Below are positions 34,215 through 43,334 of a DNA stretch of 64,000 bases, in pieces; within the stretch, counting starts at the first letter, position 1, and each line of letters begins with the position of its first letter. Under the pieces are notes generated by a model, which was given only the letters and a program-made list of their open reading frames with translations, searched no databases and had not been told where the DNA came from. Source of the DNA: UBA2033 sp035345875 (GTDB lineage: Bacteria > Spirochaetota > Leptospiria > Leptospirales > Leptospiraceae). The stretch covers positions 1 to 64,000 of the forward strand of contig DAORDH010000024.1 of assembly GCA_035345875.1 (NCBI GenBank). The letters run 5' to 3'. A program made the position numbers and the translations under genes.

Positions 34215-35570
34215 ATGAATATTAAAATCGATTCCAAATTCTTAAAGTCATATTTCCCTGAAAGCTTGCTTTCTAAAAATTTAGAGAAGTCCATTTTAAA
34301 AAAAGAATTATTACATAATAAAAAAGGTCCAGGATCAGATTTTCTTGGATGGGTAGACCTACCTTCACAAATAAAAGAGAGCGATTTAAAAAATATTCAA
34401 GATGTTGCAGATGAAATTAACTCACACTCAGAATATTTAGTAGTTATTGGAATAGGTGGCTCTTATTTAGGAGCTAGAGCTATGATAGAGGCAAATACAA
34501 AAAGCTTTCATATGTTCGAAAATCATAAAAATAAAAAGACTAAGGTTCTATATGCAGGTCATCATATCGATTCAGACTACCATGCAGATCTTTTAGACTT
34601 TTTACAAGATAAAGAATTTTCTGTAAATGTTATATCTAAATCTGGAACAACTACGGAGCCAGCTCTCGCATTTAGAAGCCTACTATCGTTAGTCGAAAAA
34701 AAATACGGAAAAGAAAATATCAAAAAAAGAATTTTTGCAACGACAGATGCAAAGAAGGGAGCACTAAAAAAACTCTCAGATGAATATGGAATTAAAACCT
34801 TTGTAATTCCAGACGATGTAGGCGGAAGATACTCTGTGTTAACCCCTGTGGGACTCATCCCAATTGCAGCATCTGGTATTTCTATATCAGAATTTGTAAA
34901 AGGAGCAAGAGAGATGCAAGAGTTTTTAGCTAAGGAAAAAGATCCTGTTAAAAATCTATCCTGCTATTATGCTGCTCTCCGAAACACTCTCTATGAATCA
35001 GGTAAAAAAATTGAGATCATGGTAAACTACAATCCAAAGATGCACTATTTCACGGAATGGTGGAAACAATTATTTGGAGAAAGTGAAGGAAAAGATAAAA
35101 GAGGTATTTTTCCTGCTGGAGTTGATTTTACTAGCGATCTACACTCGATGGGACAATACATTCAAGATGGAGAAAGAAATTTATTTGAAACAGTCTTACA
35201 CATTCAAGAACCAAGTCGAGATACAATCATTCAAGAATTTGCAGGTGATCCAGATGGATTAAATTATATTGCTGGTAAAAAACTTTCTTATATTGGAGAA
35301 CAAGCGATTAATGGAACAAAATTAGCTCACTATGAAGGCGGTGTCCCAAATATTGACATATCTATTCCAAATATCAATCCATCTATCTGCGGAGAACTTG
35401 TTTATTTTTATGAATATGCATGTGGTGTTTCTGGATATATGTTAGGAGTAAATCCTTTTGATCAACCAGGAGTTGAGGATTATAAAAACAATATGTTTGC
35501 ACTTCTAGGTAAAAAAGGCTATGAAGAAATGAAAATCAAAGTGGAAGGTAAACTCAAAAGTCTAATATAA
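34215..35570 (+). CDS. pgi: Glucose-6-phosphate isomerase
   Basis: 451 residues, the short bacterial form. It interconverts glucose-6-phosphate and fructose-6-phosphate. Signatures: VVIGIGGSYLGARAMIE, the phosphate-binding SKSGTTTEPALAFR, the signature GGRYSVLTPVGLIPIAASG with active-site Arg, and the end region NPFDQPGVEDYKNNM with the family QPGVE. ATAGGAGATAAC is a strong ribosome-binding site directly before the ATG. It is divergent from galK and followed 20 nt later by a thioesterase gene that is probably on the same transcript. Confidence 0.97.
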   Translation: MNIKIDSKFLKSYFPESLLSKNLEKSILKKELLHNKKGPGSDFLGWVDLPSQIKESDLKNIQDVADEINSHSEYLVVIGIGGSYLGARAMIEANTKSFHMFENHKNKKTKVLYAGHHIDSDYHADLLDFLQDKEFSVNVISKSGTTTEPALAFRSLLSLVEKKYGKENIKKRIFATTDAKKGALKKLSDEYGIKTFVIPDDVGGRYSVLTPVGLIPIAASGISISEFVKGAREMQEFLAKEKDPVKNLSCYYAALRNTLYESGKKIEIMVNYNPKMHYFTEWWKQLFGESEGKDKRGIFPAGVDFTSDLHSMGQYIQDGERNLFETVLHIQEPSRDTIIQEFAGDPDGLNYIAGKKLSYIGEQAINGTKLAHYEGGVPNIDISIPNINPSICGELVYFYEYACGVSGYMLGVNPFDQPGVEDYKNNMFALLGKKGYEEMKIKVEGKLKSLI

Positions 35571-35590
35571 AAAACGAAGAAGGTGGTAAA

Positions 35591-36019
35591 ATGATAAAAG
35601 CATTAGCAAAAGAAGATTTTAAATTTTACACAACACTCCGAGTCAGATATGCTGAGGTAGATTTGCAGGGAATCGTATTCAATGCAAACTACCTTACATA
35701 TATCGATACAGCTATCACAGAATACTTCAGAGCGATAGGATACACCTATCTAGATTTTGTAAAGAAACATTCTATGGATTTTCACGTTATCCGCTCTGTT
35801 GTAGAATACAAAGCTCCTGCTCATTTCGACGACGAATTAGAAATTTGTTTAAGACCAGAATATGAAGGTGTAAAAATTTTCTGGAAGTTTGCAATATTTC
35901 GAGGAAATGAAATACTTACATTTGGAGAAGTTGTTTACGCTAGCTTCGATTTAGAAACTAAGAAGCTTAAAAAAATTGATTCAAATGTAGTCACGACTTT
36001 ACAACTTACAGAAAACTAA
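35591..36019 (+). CDS. YbgC/FadM-type acyl-CoA thioesterase
   Basis: 142 residues, one 4HBT hotdog domain. The motif RVRYAEVDLQGIVFNANYLTYIDTAITEYFRAIG carries the conserved Asp (AEVD), the GIVFNANYL helix and the IDTA turn of the YbgC/FadM branch. It should cleave short or medium acyl-CoA thioesters in the cytoplasm. GAAGGTGG precedes the start with good spacing. It follows pgi by 20 nt. It is convergent with the RNase T2 gene, and a small inverted repeat (36042-36059) lies in the gap between them. Confidence 0.9.
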   Translation: MIKALAKEDFKFYTTLRVRYAEVDLQGIVFNANYLTYIDTAITEYFRAIGYTYLDFVKKHSMDFHVIRSVVEYKAPAHFDDELEICLRPEYEGVKIFWKFAIFRGNEILTFGEVVYASFDLETKKLKKIDSNVVTTLQLTEN

Positions 36020-36041
36020 AAAATGTAGAGTTTTTTTCTAC

Positions 36042-36059
36042 GGATAATATCGATTATCC
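36042..36059. terminator. Small hairpin between convergent genes
   Basis: GGATAAT and ATTATCC form a perfect 7-bp stem with an ATCG loop, 22 nt after the thioesterase stop and 5 nt from the end of the convergent RNase T2 gene. No clear T-run follows it on either strand, so it may be a weak bidirectional terminator. Confidence 0.35.
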
Positions 36060-36064
36060 TCTAA

Positions 36065-36772
36065 TCATTCAGGCGAACTTGAAATAAAAAAAGACTTTGG
36101 GCAATTTCCAAACCCATTTTCCCCGCCCTTAGTCTTTATTGGATTACCAGGAGTATTTCCCCATTCATATAAAACATACACGGAAGAAAGGTTTTTCCCT
36201 TTGCAATTCATACGAATAGACCCTACCAGATCCGGTAAATTTTTCTCTACTGCTTCATTCACTTCCTGCCTAGATATAGTCCTATTTTTTAAAGGTTCAA
36301 AAGCCCCTGAAATCAATTTCGTTTTTTCTAGTGCCCATTTAAAATAAGTTACTGGCTCCAATGGAGAACAAATTCCATGTTTTACCCACTCATGTCTCTC
36401 TAGACATTTTTCTGTTCCCGCCATGTAATCACTCATTTTTTTCCACATCTCAGAACTATATAAGCCTTTGGGAGAAGGGTATTTACAGAACTTACCAAGT
36501 TTCTCAGATTGATTTTTACATTCAGAAGAGTCGCAAATACCCTCAGGGTAACCTTTTGTATAATTAGGCCACAGACCATGTAGTTGCAAAATAGACTTTT
36601 TGGGGAAGGTAGCACAACTAGGATCGTTGTTTGCCTTAGAACAAAATGTGGCTGGAACCGTTAGCTCCAATCGATACAATTTCTCCTTGCTAGAATCTAA
36701 TTCGCAAGAAGGTTCAGCAAGAATTGACAAAATAGGGATAACACTAATAACTAAAAATATTTTAAAAAGCAT
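36065..36772 (-). CDS. Secreted ribonuclease T2 family protein
   Basis: 235 residues with signal peptide MLFKIFLVISVIPILSILAEPS. Both catalytic motifs are intact: CAS-I QLHGLWPNY near residue 66 and CAS-II HEWVKHGICS near 127, with both catalytic His and the Glu/Lys between them. Numerous cysteines (about ten in the mature part) suit a disulphide-stabilised periplasmic or exported enzyme. It should cleave single-stranded RNA through 2',3'-cyclic ends, as E. coli RNase I does. It lies 14 nt after the SpoIIE phosphatase gene on the same strand, so the two share an operon. Confidence 0.92.
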   Translation of the reverse strand: MLFKIFLVISVIPILSILAEPSCELDSSKEKLYRLELTVPATFCSKANNDPSCATFPKKSILQLHGLWPNYTKGYPEGICDSSECKNQSEKLGKFCKYPSPKGLYSSEMWKKMSDYMAGTEKCLERHEWVKHGICSPLEPVTYFKWALEKTKLISGAFEPLKNRTISRQEVNEAVEKNLPDLVGSIRMNCKGKNLSSVYVLYEWGNTPGNPIKTKGGENGFGNCPKSFFISSSPE

Positions 36773-36786
36773 TGCTTCACTCCAAT

Positions 36787-38799
36787 TTACAAGATTCGAA
36801 AAGCTACTATCGTTCTATCATCTTCCTGTGGAACATTCACAGAAAAATCATCGAGATCTTCTATTAGTTTATTACAAATAATTTCAACAGATTCATTTTT
36901 ATACTTGCCTATTGATTTTTTAATATTCTCAAACTCAAAAAAATCTCCATTCTGATTTCTTTGCTCAAATATTCCATCTGTTACATAAAACAATATATCA
37001 CCCTTGAATAATTCTGTTTTAAATAAGTTATAATTCGTATCTTCCCTAATTCCGAACGCACGACCACCAGAAGGCAAAACGCTAAATTTATCATTTCTAA
37101 AAAGTAGGGGAGGCTCATGACCAGCATTGACCGTATAGATAAAATATCGATTTTCTTCCTTACTTAAAAATGCGCAACCTGCCGTAACAAAAAAACCAGG
37201 AGCAGTCCCTTTATTAGAACCAATCAGGTGATAAAGCTGAGAGTTAAAGTCTCTAGCTAAGTCGTCTATCGATTTACAAATGCCTTGTATCTGATCAAGC
37301 AATGAAACAGATGCTGTCATAATCAATGAGCTTCCAACTCCCTTACCAGATACATCACCTATAATCATCCAAACTTCATTTTTGCCTGTTTCATAAATTC
37401 TAAAAAAATCCCCACCCAATTCCTTTGAAGAATAACTCGTAGCATAAATTTCATACCAATCTGTTCTACTATTAAATGGTAATAGAAAAATTCCTTGCAC
37501 CTTTTGACCCATTTCGAGTTCTTTTTGCATGCTTCTATTTTTTAACTCTAATTCTCTTTTTTGTTTTGCAAGTTCATAGGTTTGCTCATAGACTTTTTCC
37601 TGTAAGTTCTTGCTATAATCTTCTAAGCTTTTGTTTTTTTCTGCTAAGCTTTCAGTCATTGCATTAAAAGAAGCAGCAAGTCTACCTATTTCATTTCTAG
37701 TCTTTGTTATATACCTAAGCTCTAGTTCCCCTCCACTAATTCGTTCAGCAATGACTGCTAGATCTAATATGGGTCGGGTAATTTTTCTTGAATAGAAAGA
37801 GAATATAACAAAAGCAAATAAGACAATTATAACTGTGGAAGCTATCGTCGCATGACGAATGATAGAAAATTCACTCATCACTTGTTCATAAGGAACTACA
37901 TAAACCACCGCAAGGGACTTATTTATAGAGAAATGTCTAAAAATTAAGAATACAGAATCTCCTTTTTCATCATTCGATATGATAGGTGGATTGTTTGACT
38001 CATCTAAACTTTGTTCAGAGTTTAAATGTTCTGAAATAAAATTCTGAACCTGTTTATCAATTTCCGAAAAATCAGAACTAATCTTAACGGTCATTGTCTT
38101 TGTATCAACTAATAAAGTTTTTCCATTGTTAGAATCTTTTTCAAAGAATCTTTTTACAAAGAGCGTTAGTTTCACACCGACACCCGCTACACCAATCTTT
38201 TTATTTCCGTCTTGAATCAATGTATTTATATATGCATATGTATTTTCTGAATCTTCTCTTGCTTCTGATTTGGATTTTGAAATATTCACTTCATAGATTT
38301 GGTTCGAATTCCAGAACTTGAAAAACCATTCATCCTCCTTGGAAGAATTATTGATAATTTTCCTTTCAATACTAATGTTTTTTTTATTATTCAGATGATT
38401 CTCAAAATAATAATAGCTATTCGTTGAAACATTGGAAGCGAAGATTCTAGTGTATTCCAAAAGCTTTGCAATATTAATCATTTTGGATTCAGTTGATTTT
38501 TTTAATGTGGAGTTTGATTCTCTGCCTTGAAACCACTCGATTAATTCTGGGTCAGAAGCTAAAAGTTGAGAAACTTTCAAAGCTTTCTCAATTTCATTTT
38601 CTATTTTAACTTTCTTTAGTTCGATTAACGTTTTTAAGTCTTCTTTAAAAATCTTTTTCTCATAGACTACCTTAGCTAAACGAAAGCTTAGAAGTCCTAC
38701 CATTGCACCTGTTAGAGCGATTGCGATTGCAGAGATAGTTAATATTTGTATGTTAATCGACTTTCTAAAGGTAGCTAATGGATTCATACGATGAGGCAA
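36787..38799 (-). CDS. Membrane SpoIIE/PP2C phosphatase with HAMP
   Basis: 670 residues. TM1 is at about 15-40, the periplasmic sensor region at about 41-315, TM2 at about 320-342, then a HAMP domain (SRKITRPILDLAVIAERISGGELELRYITKTRNEIGRLAASFNAM), a coiled coil to about 435, and the PP2C-like SpoIIE domain. Its metal sites are intact: IGDVSGKGVGSS, NAGHEPPLLFR, DILFYVTDGIFEQ and a final EDDRTIVAF. This type dephosphorylates STAS anti-sigma antagonists. Two STAS proteins (8703-9038 and 32538-32945) are encoded in the window. It is the first gene of a pair with the RNase T2 gene. Confidence 0.92.
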   Translation of the reverse strand: MPHRMNPLATFRKSINIQILTISAIAIALTGAMVGLLSFRLAKVVYEKKIFKEDLKTLIELKKVKIENEIEKALKVSQLLASDPELIEWFQGRESNSTLKKSTESKMINIAKLLEYTRIFASNVSTNSYYYFENHLNNKKNISIERKIINNSSKEDEWFFKFWNSNQIYEVNISKSKSEAREDSENTYAYINTLIQDGNKKIGVAGVGVKLTLFVKRFFEKDSNNGKTLLVDTKTMTVKISSDFSEIDKQVQNFISEHLNSEQSLDESNNPPIISNDEKGDSVFLIFRHFSINKSLAVVYVVPYEQVMSEFSIIRHATIASTVIIVLFAFVIFSFYSRKITRPILDLAVIAERISGGELELRYITKTRNEIGRLAASFNAMTESLAEKNKSLEDYSKNLQEKVYEQTYELAKQKRELELKNRSMQKELEMGQKVQGIFLLPFNSRTDWYEIYATSYSSKELGGDFFRIYETGKNEVWMIIGDVSGKGVGSSLIMTASVSLLDQIQGICKSIDDLARDFNSQLYHLIGSNKGTAPGFFVTAGCAFLSKEENRYFIYTVNAGHEPPLLFRNDKFSVLPSGGRAFGIREDTNYNLFKTELFKGDILFYVTDGIFEQRNQNGDFFEFENIKKSIGKYKNESVEIICNKLIEDLDDFSVNVPQEDDRTIVAFRIL

Positions 38800-38897
38800 T
38801 TTGATGCAATTCTATTTAAAATGCAAGATTATTTATCCATTTTGTTTTATTTCCTAAAAAAACTTCCACATTTGAAATGCTAACTTGACTTTTCTGA

Positions 38898-39470
38898 ATG
38901 GAGTCCCAAAATCTACCTATGGAAGATTTTTCTTTAAATGATAGTGGTGAATTATACATTCGTTGGAATTTAAATACAACATATGCAAAACTCCAACTAA
39001 ATGAATTAATAGGTGCGCTAATCCAAGAGTATAGACATACTGGTGGAGTTTATGATGCATTCATTGAAAATGATGGCAAATTGGTAGGAAATGAAAAAAT
39101 TGTAATCATAAGAAACTTACGCGATGTAATTCAATTATCAGTTTGCTTAAAAAATCAATTATCTACGAAATACATCAAAAAGAGCACACAAGAAGAAAAG
39201 ATTATTTGCAAATTCATTGATGAATATTCATTCCAATTGACCTATAAATATACAAACTCAGAAATAGAGGATATCTCCTCTGTAAAAATTTGGTATGACA
39301 ATTATTTCAAAAAAGAAATTCTAAAATTCACAGATGATTTTAAAAAAGCACTCGATGACAAGGTAATCAGCGAAGAAGAAGCTATCGAATTAGTAAGGAT
39401 TCTAGATCATATTATACTAGGCGCAGCAATTCTATTTAACAAACTCACTTTTGAAAATCTAACCAATTGA
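38898..39470 (+). CDS. Conserved protein of unknown function
   Basis: 190 residues, soluble, without signal peptide. The N-terminal half has strands and the phrase LYIRWNLNTTYAKLQLNELIGALIQEYRHTGGVYDAF; the C-terminal half is a helical hairpin with DDKVISEEEAIELVRILDHIILGAAILFNKLTFE. No family recognised. ATG at 38898 has only a weak ribosome-binding site. It lies alone between the divergent SpoIIE phosphatase gene and the OmpA protein gene; the 73-nt gap to the latter leaves room for a separate promoter. Confidence 0.55.
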   Translation: MESQNLPMEDFSLNDSGELYIRWNLNTTYAKLQLNELIGALIQEYRHTGGVYDAFIENDGKLVGNEKIVIIRNLRDVIQLSVCLKNQLSTKYIKKSTQEEKIICKFIDEYSFQLTYKYTNSEIEDISSVKIWYDNYFKKEILKFTDDFKKALDDKVISEEEAIELVRILDHIILGAAILFNKLTFENLTN

Positions 39471-39544
39471 TCCAAACCTATTAATCTATTTTTTCCTTTT
39501 CCGATACATGGAATGATTTCGCAAGACAGAGGAGATTTTAGATT

Positions 39545-40930
39545 ATGTCATATAAAAAAATCTTTTTAACATTTTTCAGTTTGATTACGATTGAATCTCT
39601 TCAATCTGTTCCTGAAGTAAAAGTAATTCCAATTCCTGGTAATATCAACACTGAGATGCAAGAATTTGCTCCCTCCTTGACCAGTGATGGAAAAACAATG
39701 TATTTTTATTCCAAACGAAATAACTCGAAATATACTGATTTATATAAATCCAGTTTGATCAATGGTCGATGGACAAACCCTATCGACTTGAGAGGATTGA
39801 ATTCTGCTTACGACGATCAAAGTCCATTTATTTCCGAGGATGAAAAATTTATTGTGTTCTCCTCCAATCGAGATGGCTCTATAGAATTTCAACTTCCGAG
39901 TGGAAAAATAGGTGTATCCAGAGATCTCTATTATTCAGAAAATATAAATGGGAAATGGTCTAAACCATCAAGCCTATCAGATAAAATCAATACAGAAGAA
40001 ATGGAAGAAAATCCTTTTCTTCATGAAAGCGATTTTTATTTTACACGCTATCCCTTTGGAAACCCCTCAGAAGCAAAAATCTGGAAGGCAAAAATTATTG
40101 GAAATCATTTACAAGAACCAGAAGAATTACCTTCTCCAATTAATCTAGAAGGAACATCCAATATTGCTGCTGTCATTTCAAAAGATGGAAAATATATCTA
40201 TTTTGCTTCCAACCGTCCGGGTGGTTATGGAGGATATGATATTTATAGATCTAAAATCAACAAGGATGGAAGCTATACTGATCCTGAAAATTTAGGTCCG
40301 GAAATCAATACGCAGGGAGATGAGGCGTATATGGTGATTGATAAAGCAAATAACGCTTTTTACTTTTGTAGAAAAAATTTGAATGAAAGTTATGATATTT
40401 ATACAGCTTTAATCTTAAAAGACGAAGAAGAAGCGAAGGTAGCAACCAAAGAAAATCCGATTCGGGATAAGTCTATCGAAGAAACAAAAATAAATCCACC
40501 CAAAGACAAAATAGAAATTCCGAGCGTAGTCGAATTGCCCAAAAAAGAGATTCCTAAGAAAGACGACGTTACACAAACATTAAAAGAGAAAAAGAAACTT
40601 ACCTTGAACAATGTTTTGTTTGATACTAACTCGAGTGAATTATTATCCGAATCATTTCCAGTCCTAAATCAAATTGTAGACTTTTTAAAAGAACATCCAG
40701 ACACTAAAATAAAGATCACTGGACATACAGATTTAACCGGAGATACTACTTTAAACAAAATACTATCACTAGAGAGGGCTGAGTCTGTTAGAACTTATCT
40801 ACACTCCAAAGGTATCGAGAGAAAGAGAATGATTGCAGATGGAAAAGGCTCAACACAACCCTTAATCAATAATGTTGAACCTGAATCCAATCGTGTAAAT
40901 AGAAGAACAGAATTTCAGATAGTGGACTAA
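39545..40930 (+). CDS. OmpA-family protein with PD40 propeller repeats
   Basis: 461 residues. A signal-peptide-like start (MSYKKIFLTFFSLITIESLQS) leads into WD40-like PD40 repeats (SLTSDGKTMYFYSKRNN, SPFISEDEKFIVFSSNRDGS, AVISKDGKYIYFASNRPGGYGGYDIY), then a Lys/Pro/Glu-rich linker (about 295-355), and a C-terminal OmpA domain: LNNVLFDTNSSELLSESFPVLNQIVDFL, ITGHTDLTGD, LSLERAESVRTYL and NRVNRRTEFQIV, with the peptidoglycan-binding Asp and Arg present. It should tether a propeller domain to peptidoglycan in the periplasm, as Pal/TolB-like systems do. AGAGGAG precedes the start. It is convergent with the next gene, 12 nt apart. Confidence 0.88.
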   Translation: MSYKKIFLTFFSLITIESLQSVPEVKVIPIPGNINTEMQEFAPSLTSDGKTMYFYSKRNNSKYTDLYKSSLINGRWTNPIDLRGLNSAYDDQSPFISEDEKFIVFSSNRDGSIEFQLPSGKIGVSRDLYYSENINGKWSKPSSLSDKINTEEMEENPFLHESDFYFTRYPFGNPSEAKIWKAKIIGNHLQEPEELPSPINLEGTSNIAAVISKDGKYIYFASNRPGGYGGYDIYRSKINKDGSYTDPENLGPEINTQGDEAYMVIDKANNAFYFCRKNLNESYDIYTALILKDEEEAKVATKENPIRDKSIEETKINPPKDKIEIPSVVELPKKEIPKKDDVTQTLKEKKKLTLNNVLFDTNSSELLSESFPVLNQIVDFLKEHPDTKIKITGHTDLTGDTTLNKILSLERAESVRTYLHSKGIERKRMIADGKGSTQPLINNVEPESNRVNRRTEFQIVD

Positions 40931-40942
40931 TATTGTTAGCCA

Positions 40943-42052
40943 CTAAAAGTTTATACTTGCCCCAAAGTAGAAGTATTTAATAATTTGATGTCTTGGTTTA
41001 TCACTGACACTATCTTCCGTGGATCTACTCAGTGCATATATTGTATCCGCAAGGTAATATCTTATATATTCATTCATTAGATTTTCATTGGTTGTGATAA
41101 TCGGAATATAATTTGAATCTCTATGTGCAGCTTTTGTTATTGTTGTTAAATTATATCCCAAAAATAAATTCAACTTCTTGAGTGAGTAGCCTATTTCACC
41201 TTCTATTTCATTTCCATACGTATCAACTTTAGATAATTTGGAATTTATGTTTCTTGCATATATCGAGATTCCATCATTACGAAAGTCGGTTCTTTGATTA
41301 TTCACTTCTCCAGACAAGGCTTGAAATATCTTTCCAGTTAATTTAATTCTAAATGAGTCAATGATCTTAAAATGAAACGTTAAACCTGATTGAGCAGAAT
41401 AACTTCTAGATGTCTCACTCACAGAGGAATAATTTTTAGGAAATGGGTAGGAATTAAGATCAGAGTTGCGATTGTATTTTTCAGATATTTCACGAATTCC
41501 TAATTCAGGCTGAACCATTAAAAAGTTCACTAATGCATGATTTCGAATCACTGCGTATTGTCCCTCGCGCCAATTGTATTGAAATGTCCCCGGATAATAT
41601 TCAAATGGAACGTTATTTCCTAAAGCATAATTTCCTGAATAGTTCTTAGCTCTAATAGATACTTCAAATGACCAGTCTCCTGATTTAGTTGTATAACTAA
41701 ATCCAAGTTTTCCCAAAGGAGAAACTTGATCATTCTTTTGATTCAGATAGGAATAGTTTTCTATATTCTCAGTAAGAAATGCATCTCGCTGAAATTGTCC
41801 ACCCGCTGTATTTAGACTAGCTTGATTTCTAAACGCGACTGCACTAAGTAAGTAATACCCTTCTGGACTCGTTGGTCCTCTACTGTGGGAATGAGAAGCA
41901 TTTGAAGTGCCGGACAACGTTATTTTAAAACCCGGATTAATAAACTCAGTAGCTGGTATAAAAAATTTTTGTTTTGGTTTTACATCTGAATTCTCTTGGG
42001 CTATAACTGAATTTGCTAAGATTAATGTTATCAATAAGAATATAAACTTCAT
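40943..42052 (-). CDS. Outer-membrane beta-barrel protein
   Basis: 369 residues with a signal peptide (MKFIFLLITLILANSVIAQ). After a short linker the protein is a series of strand-like segments with alternating aromatic and polar residues (WSFEVSIRAKNYSGNYA, FRIKLTGKIFQALSGEV, GEIGYSLKKLNLFLGYNL) and ends with Phe (FGASINF), the usual outer-membrane insertion signal. No family recognised; the cargo is unknown. It begins 3 nt after the third TRL-like lipoprotein gene, so all four are in one operon and may form a complex at the outer membrane. It has 2-His repeats near residue 54 (SHSHS) of unclear meaning. Confidence 0.7.
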   Translation of the reverse strand: MKFIFLLITLILANSVIAQENSDVKPKQKFFIPATEFINPGFKITLSGTSNASHSHSRGPTSPEGYYLLSAVAFRNQASLNTAGGQFQRDAFLTENIENYSYLNQKNDQVSPLGKLGFSYTTKSGDWSFEVSIRAKNYSGNYALGNNVPFEYYPGTFQYNWREGQYAVIRNHALVNFLMVQPELGIREISEKYNRNSDLNSYPFPKNYSSVSETSRSYSAQSGLTFHFKIIDSFRIKLTGKIFQALSGEVNNQRTDFRNDGISIYARNINSKLSKVDTYGNEIEGEIGYSLKKLNLFLGYNLTTITKAAHRDSNYIPIITTNENLMNEYIRYYLADTIYALSRSTEDSVSDKPRHQIIKYFYFGASINF

Positions 42053-42055
42053 CGA

Positions 42056-42388
42056 TTACTCTCCGTATACTAAAACACAATCTTCATAGTAAAATGGATA
42101 GATTGACATCGAAGATCGATCAATGACTGCAATTTTTGTAATACCAGCTTTATCCATAGCCTCATTTATACTTCCTCCCACCCCATAATAAAGTATAAAG
42201 AGATTTCCAAAATGACTGCTATAAGAACAGGATTCTCCTACTTTTAATATTTGATTGGATGTGATTGTATTTTTATTTCCTGCTGACAAATGATGTTTCG
42301 TTGCTCCAAACATAGCAGCACCAGGAGAAGTGATACAACTTGTTAGAAATAAAATTGCTAGAAGAAATAATATATAAATTCTTTTCAT
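42056..42388 (-). CDS. TRL-like lipoprotein, copy 1
   Basis: 110 residues from ATG at 42388, preceded by AAAGGGGGAATA; an ATG eight codons upstream is inferior. Lipobox FLTSC. The mature part has LKVGESCSYSSHFGNLFILYYGVGGSINEAMDKAGITKIAVIDRSSMSIYPFYYEDCVLVYGE: a G-x-S-C turn, a GxxSINEA helix, an IxxIAxID strand and a final C-x-V-x-G-E. This is the pattern of the TRL-like family of small lipoproteins. The function is unknown. Its start overlaps the stop of copy 2 by one base, and the barrel gene follows after 3 nt. Confidence 0.75.
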   Translation of the reverse strand: MKRIYILFLLAILFLTSCITSPGAAMFGATKHHLSAGNKNTITSNQILKVGESCSYSSHFGNLFILYYGVGGSINEAMDKAGITKIAVIDRSSMSIYPFYYEDCVLVYGE

Positions 42389-42714
42389 TATTCCCCCTTT
42401 ACAAGTGTGCAATAATTTCCATATACACCAAAAAGATTCATCGTCGAATGATCGATAGTTGCTATACGTTTTATCTTATTTTGCAGAGCAATACTACCTG
42501 CACTCGCATCTCCCCACATAAAAAAGAAAAAGATATAATGTAGGCAACCCTCTCCCTTGTTTGTTGCAGGGACATCATTGTTTGGATTAATTTCACCAGG
42601 AAATTTTGTTTGAGTAAAAATCAAACCATGCACAGGACCATTCGTTTTTTGCATTATAGGAAGCATAAGGCATTGATTTAAAAAAAGAATTAAAACAAAT
42701 AATAAAAGTTTCAA
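42388..42714 (-). CDS. TRL-like lipoprotein, copy 2
   Basis: 108 residues from a TTG at 42714; an AGGAGA sits 5 nt upstream inside the end of copy 3. Lipobox FLNQC at residue 15. It shows the same pattern as copies 1 and 3: KGEGCLHYIFFFFMWGDASAGSIALQNKIKRIATIDHSTMNLFGVYGNYCTLVKGE, with G-x-GC, GDAS helix, IxxIAxIDH and a final C-x-L-x-K-GE. The N-terminal part has NGPVHGLIFTQTKFPGEINPNNDVPATN, which is more divergent. A TTG start in an overlapping gene fits translational coupling to copy 3. Confidence 0.75.
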   Translation of the reverse strand: MKLLLFVLILFLNQCLMLPIMQKTNGPVHGLIFTQTKFPGEINPNNDVPATNKGEGCLHYIFFFFMWGDASAGSIALQNKIKRIATIDHSTMNLFGVYGNYCTLVKGE

Positions 42715-42715
42715 T

Positions 42716-43102
42716 TTATTCTCCTGTAACTATTGTGCAAAATCGGTGGTATACAAAAGACAAGATACCCAATTGTTCATAAGACACCGTTGCAATCTTA
42801 GTTATCTTCCCATCCTTAACAGCTGATTCGATGGAAGAATCTCCTACTGCTATTAGATAAAGCATAGAATAGGAACATTGTTTACCGACAAGTTTTGATT
42901 CCGCATTTCCAATGCTACCCGGAGCTTTAACAAAATGAAAAAGCCAGCCACCTTTAAAAGTAAGATAATAAAAGTTATTATATTCGGGCATCGGGTTTGT
43001 GTTATTAGTGGAATTTGTTACATTCCAATAATTAGCTGCTGTGCAATTAAATAAACTTAGTAAGATTACAGAAATAAGTAGTAGGGATTTCCAAGAAGTC
43101 AT
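42716..43102 (-). CDS. TRL-like lipoprotein, copy 3
   Basis: 128 residues. The ATG at 43102 is chosen because the signal peptide begins there (MTSWKSLLLISVILLSLFNC, lipobox LFNC); a longer form to 43156 would add an untypical 18-residue leader. No clear Shine-Dalgarno is visible for either, so the start is uncertain. The C-terminal half LVGKQCSYSMLYLIAVGDSSIESAVKDGKITKIATVSYEQLGILSFVYHRFCTIVTGE is the same domain as copies 1 and 2. It is the first gene of an array of three TRL-like lipoproteins followed by an outer-membrane barrel. Confidence 0.7.
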   Translation of the reverse strand: MTSWKSLLLISVILLSLFNCTAANYWNVTNSTNNTNPMPEYNNFYYLTFKGGWLFHFVKAPGSIGNAESKLVGKQCSYSMLYLIAVGDSSIESAVKDGKITKIATVSYEQLGILSFVYHRFCTIVTGE

Positions 43103-43334
43103 ACAGACAAGGCATCGACCAAAGCTAGCCTTTTCGATATCTTTTTTTAATAGCAAATAAATTATTAAAACTTTCTGAAGGTCAGATCGTAAGCTTGGTT
43201 TTTGGAAATCTTTTAAAGCGATGGAAGATAAACGCTATCCATTCACTTTCGATTTGCTCAAGCCTATTCTCATTTTTCAATGACAATAGGACAAGTTATC
43301 AAGACTCACCTATAAAAAGATGAGTCGTAAAAAT

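Noticed and set aside
38290..38330. GGTTCGAATTCCAG resembling a tRNA T-arm
   Set aside because: It lies within the SpoIIE phosphatase gene and no matching acceptor stem or anticodon arm is found around it.
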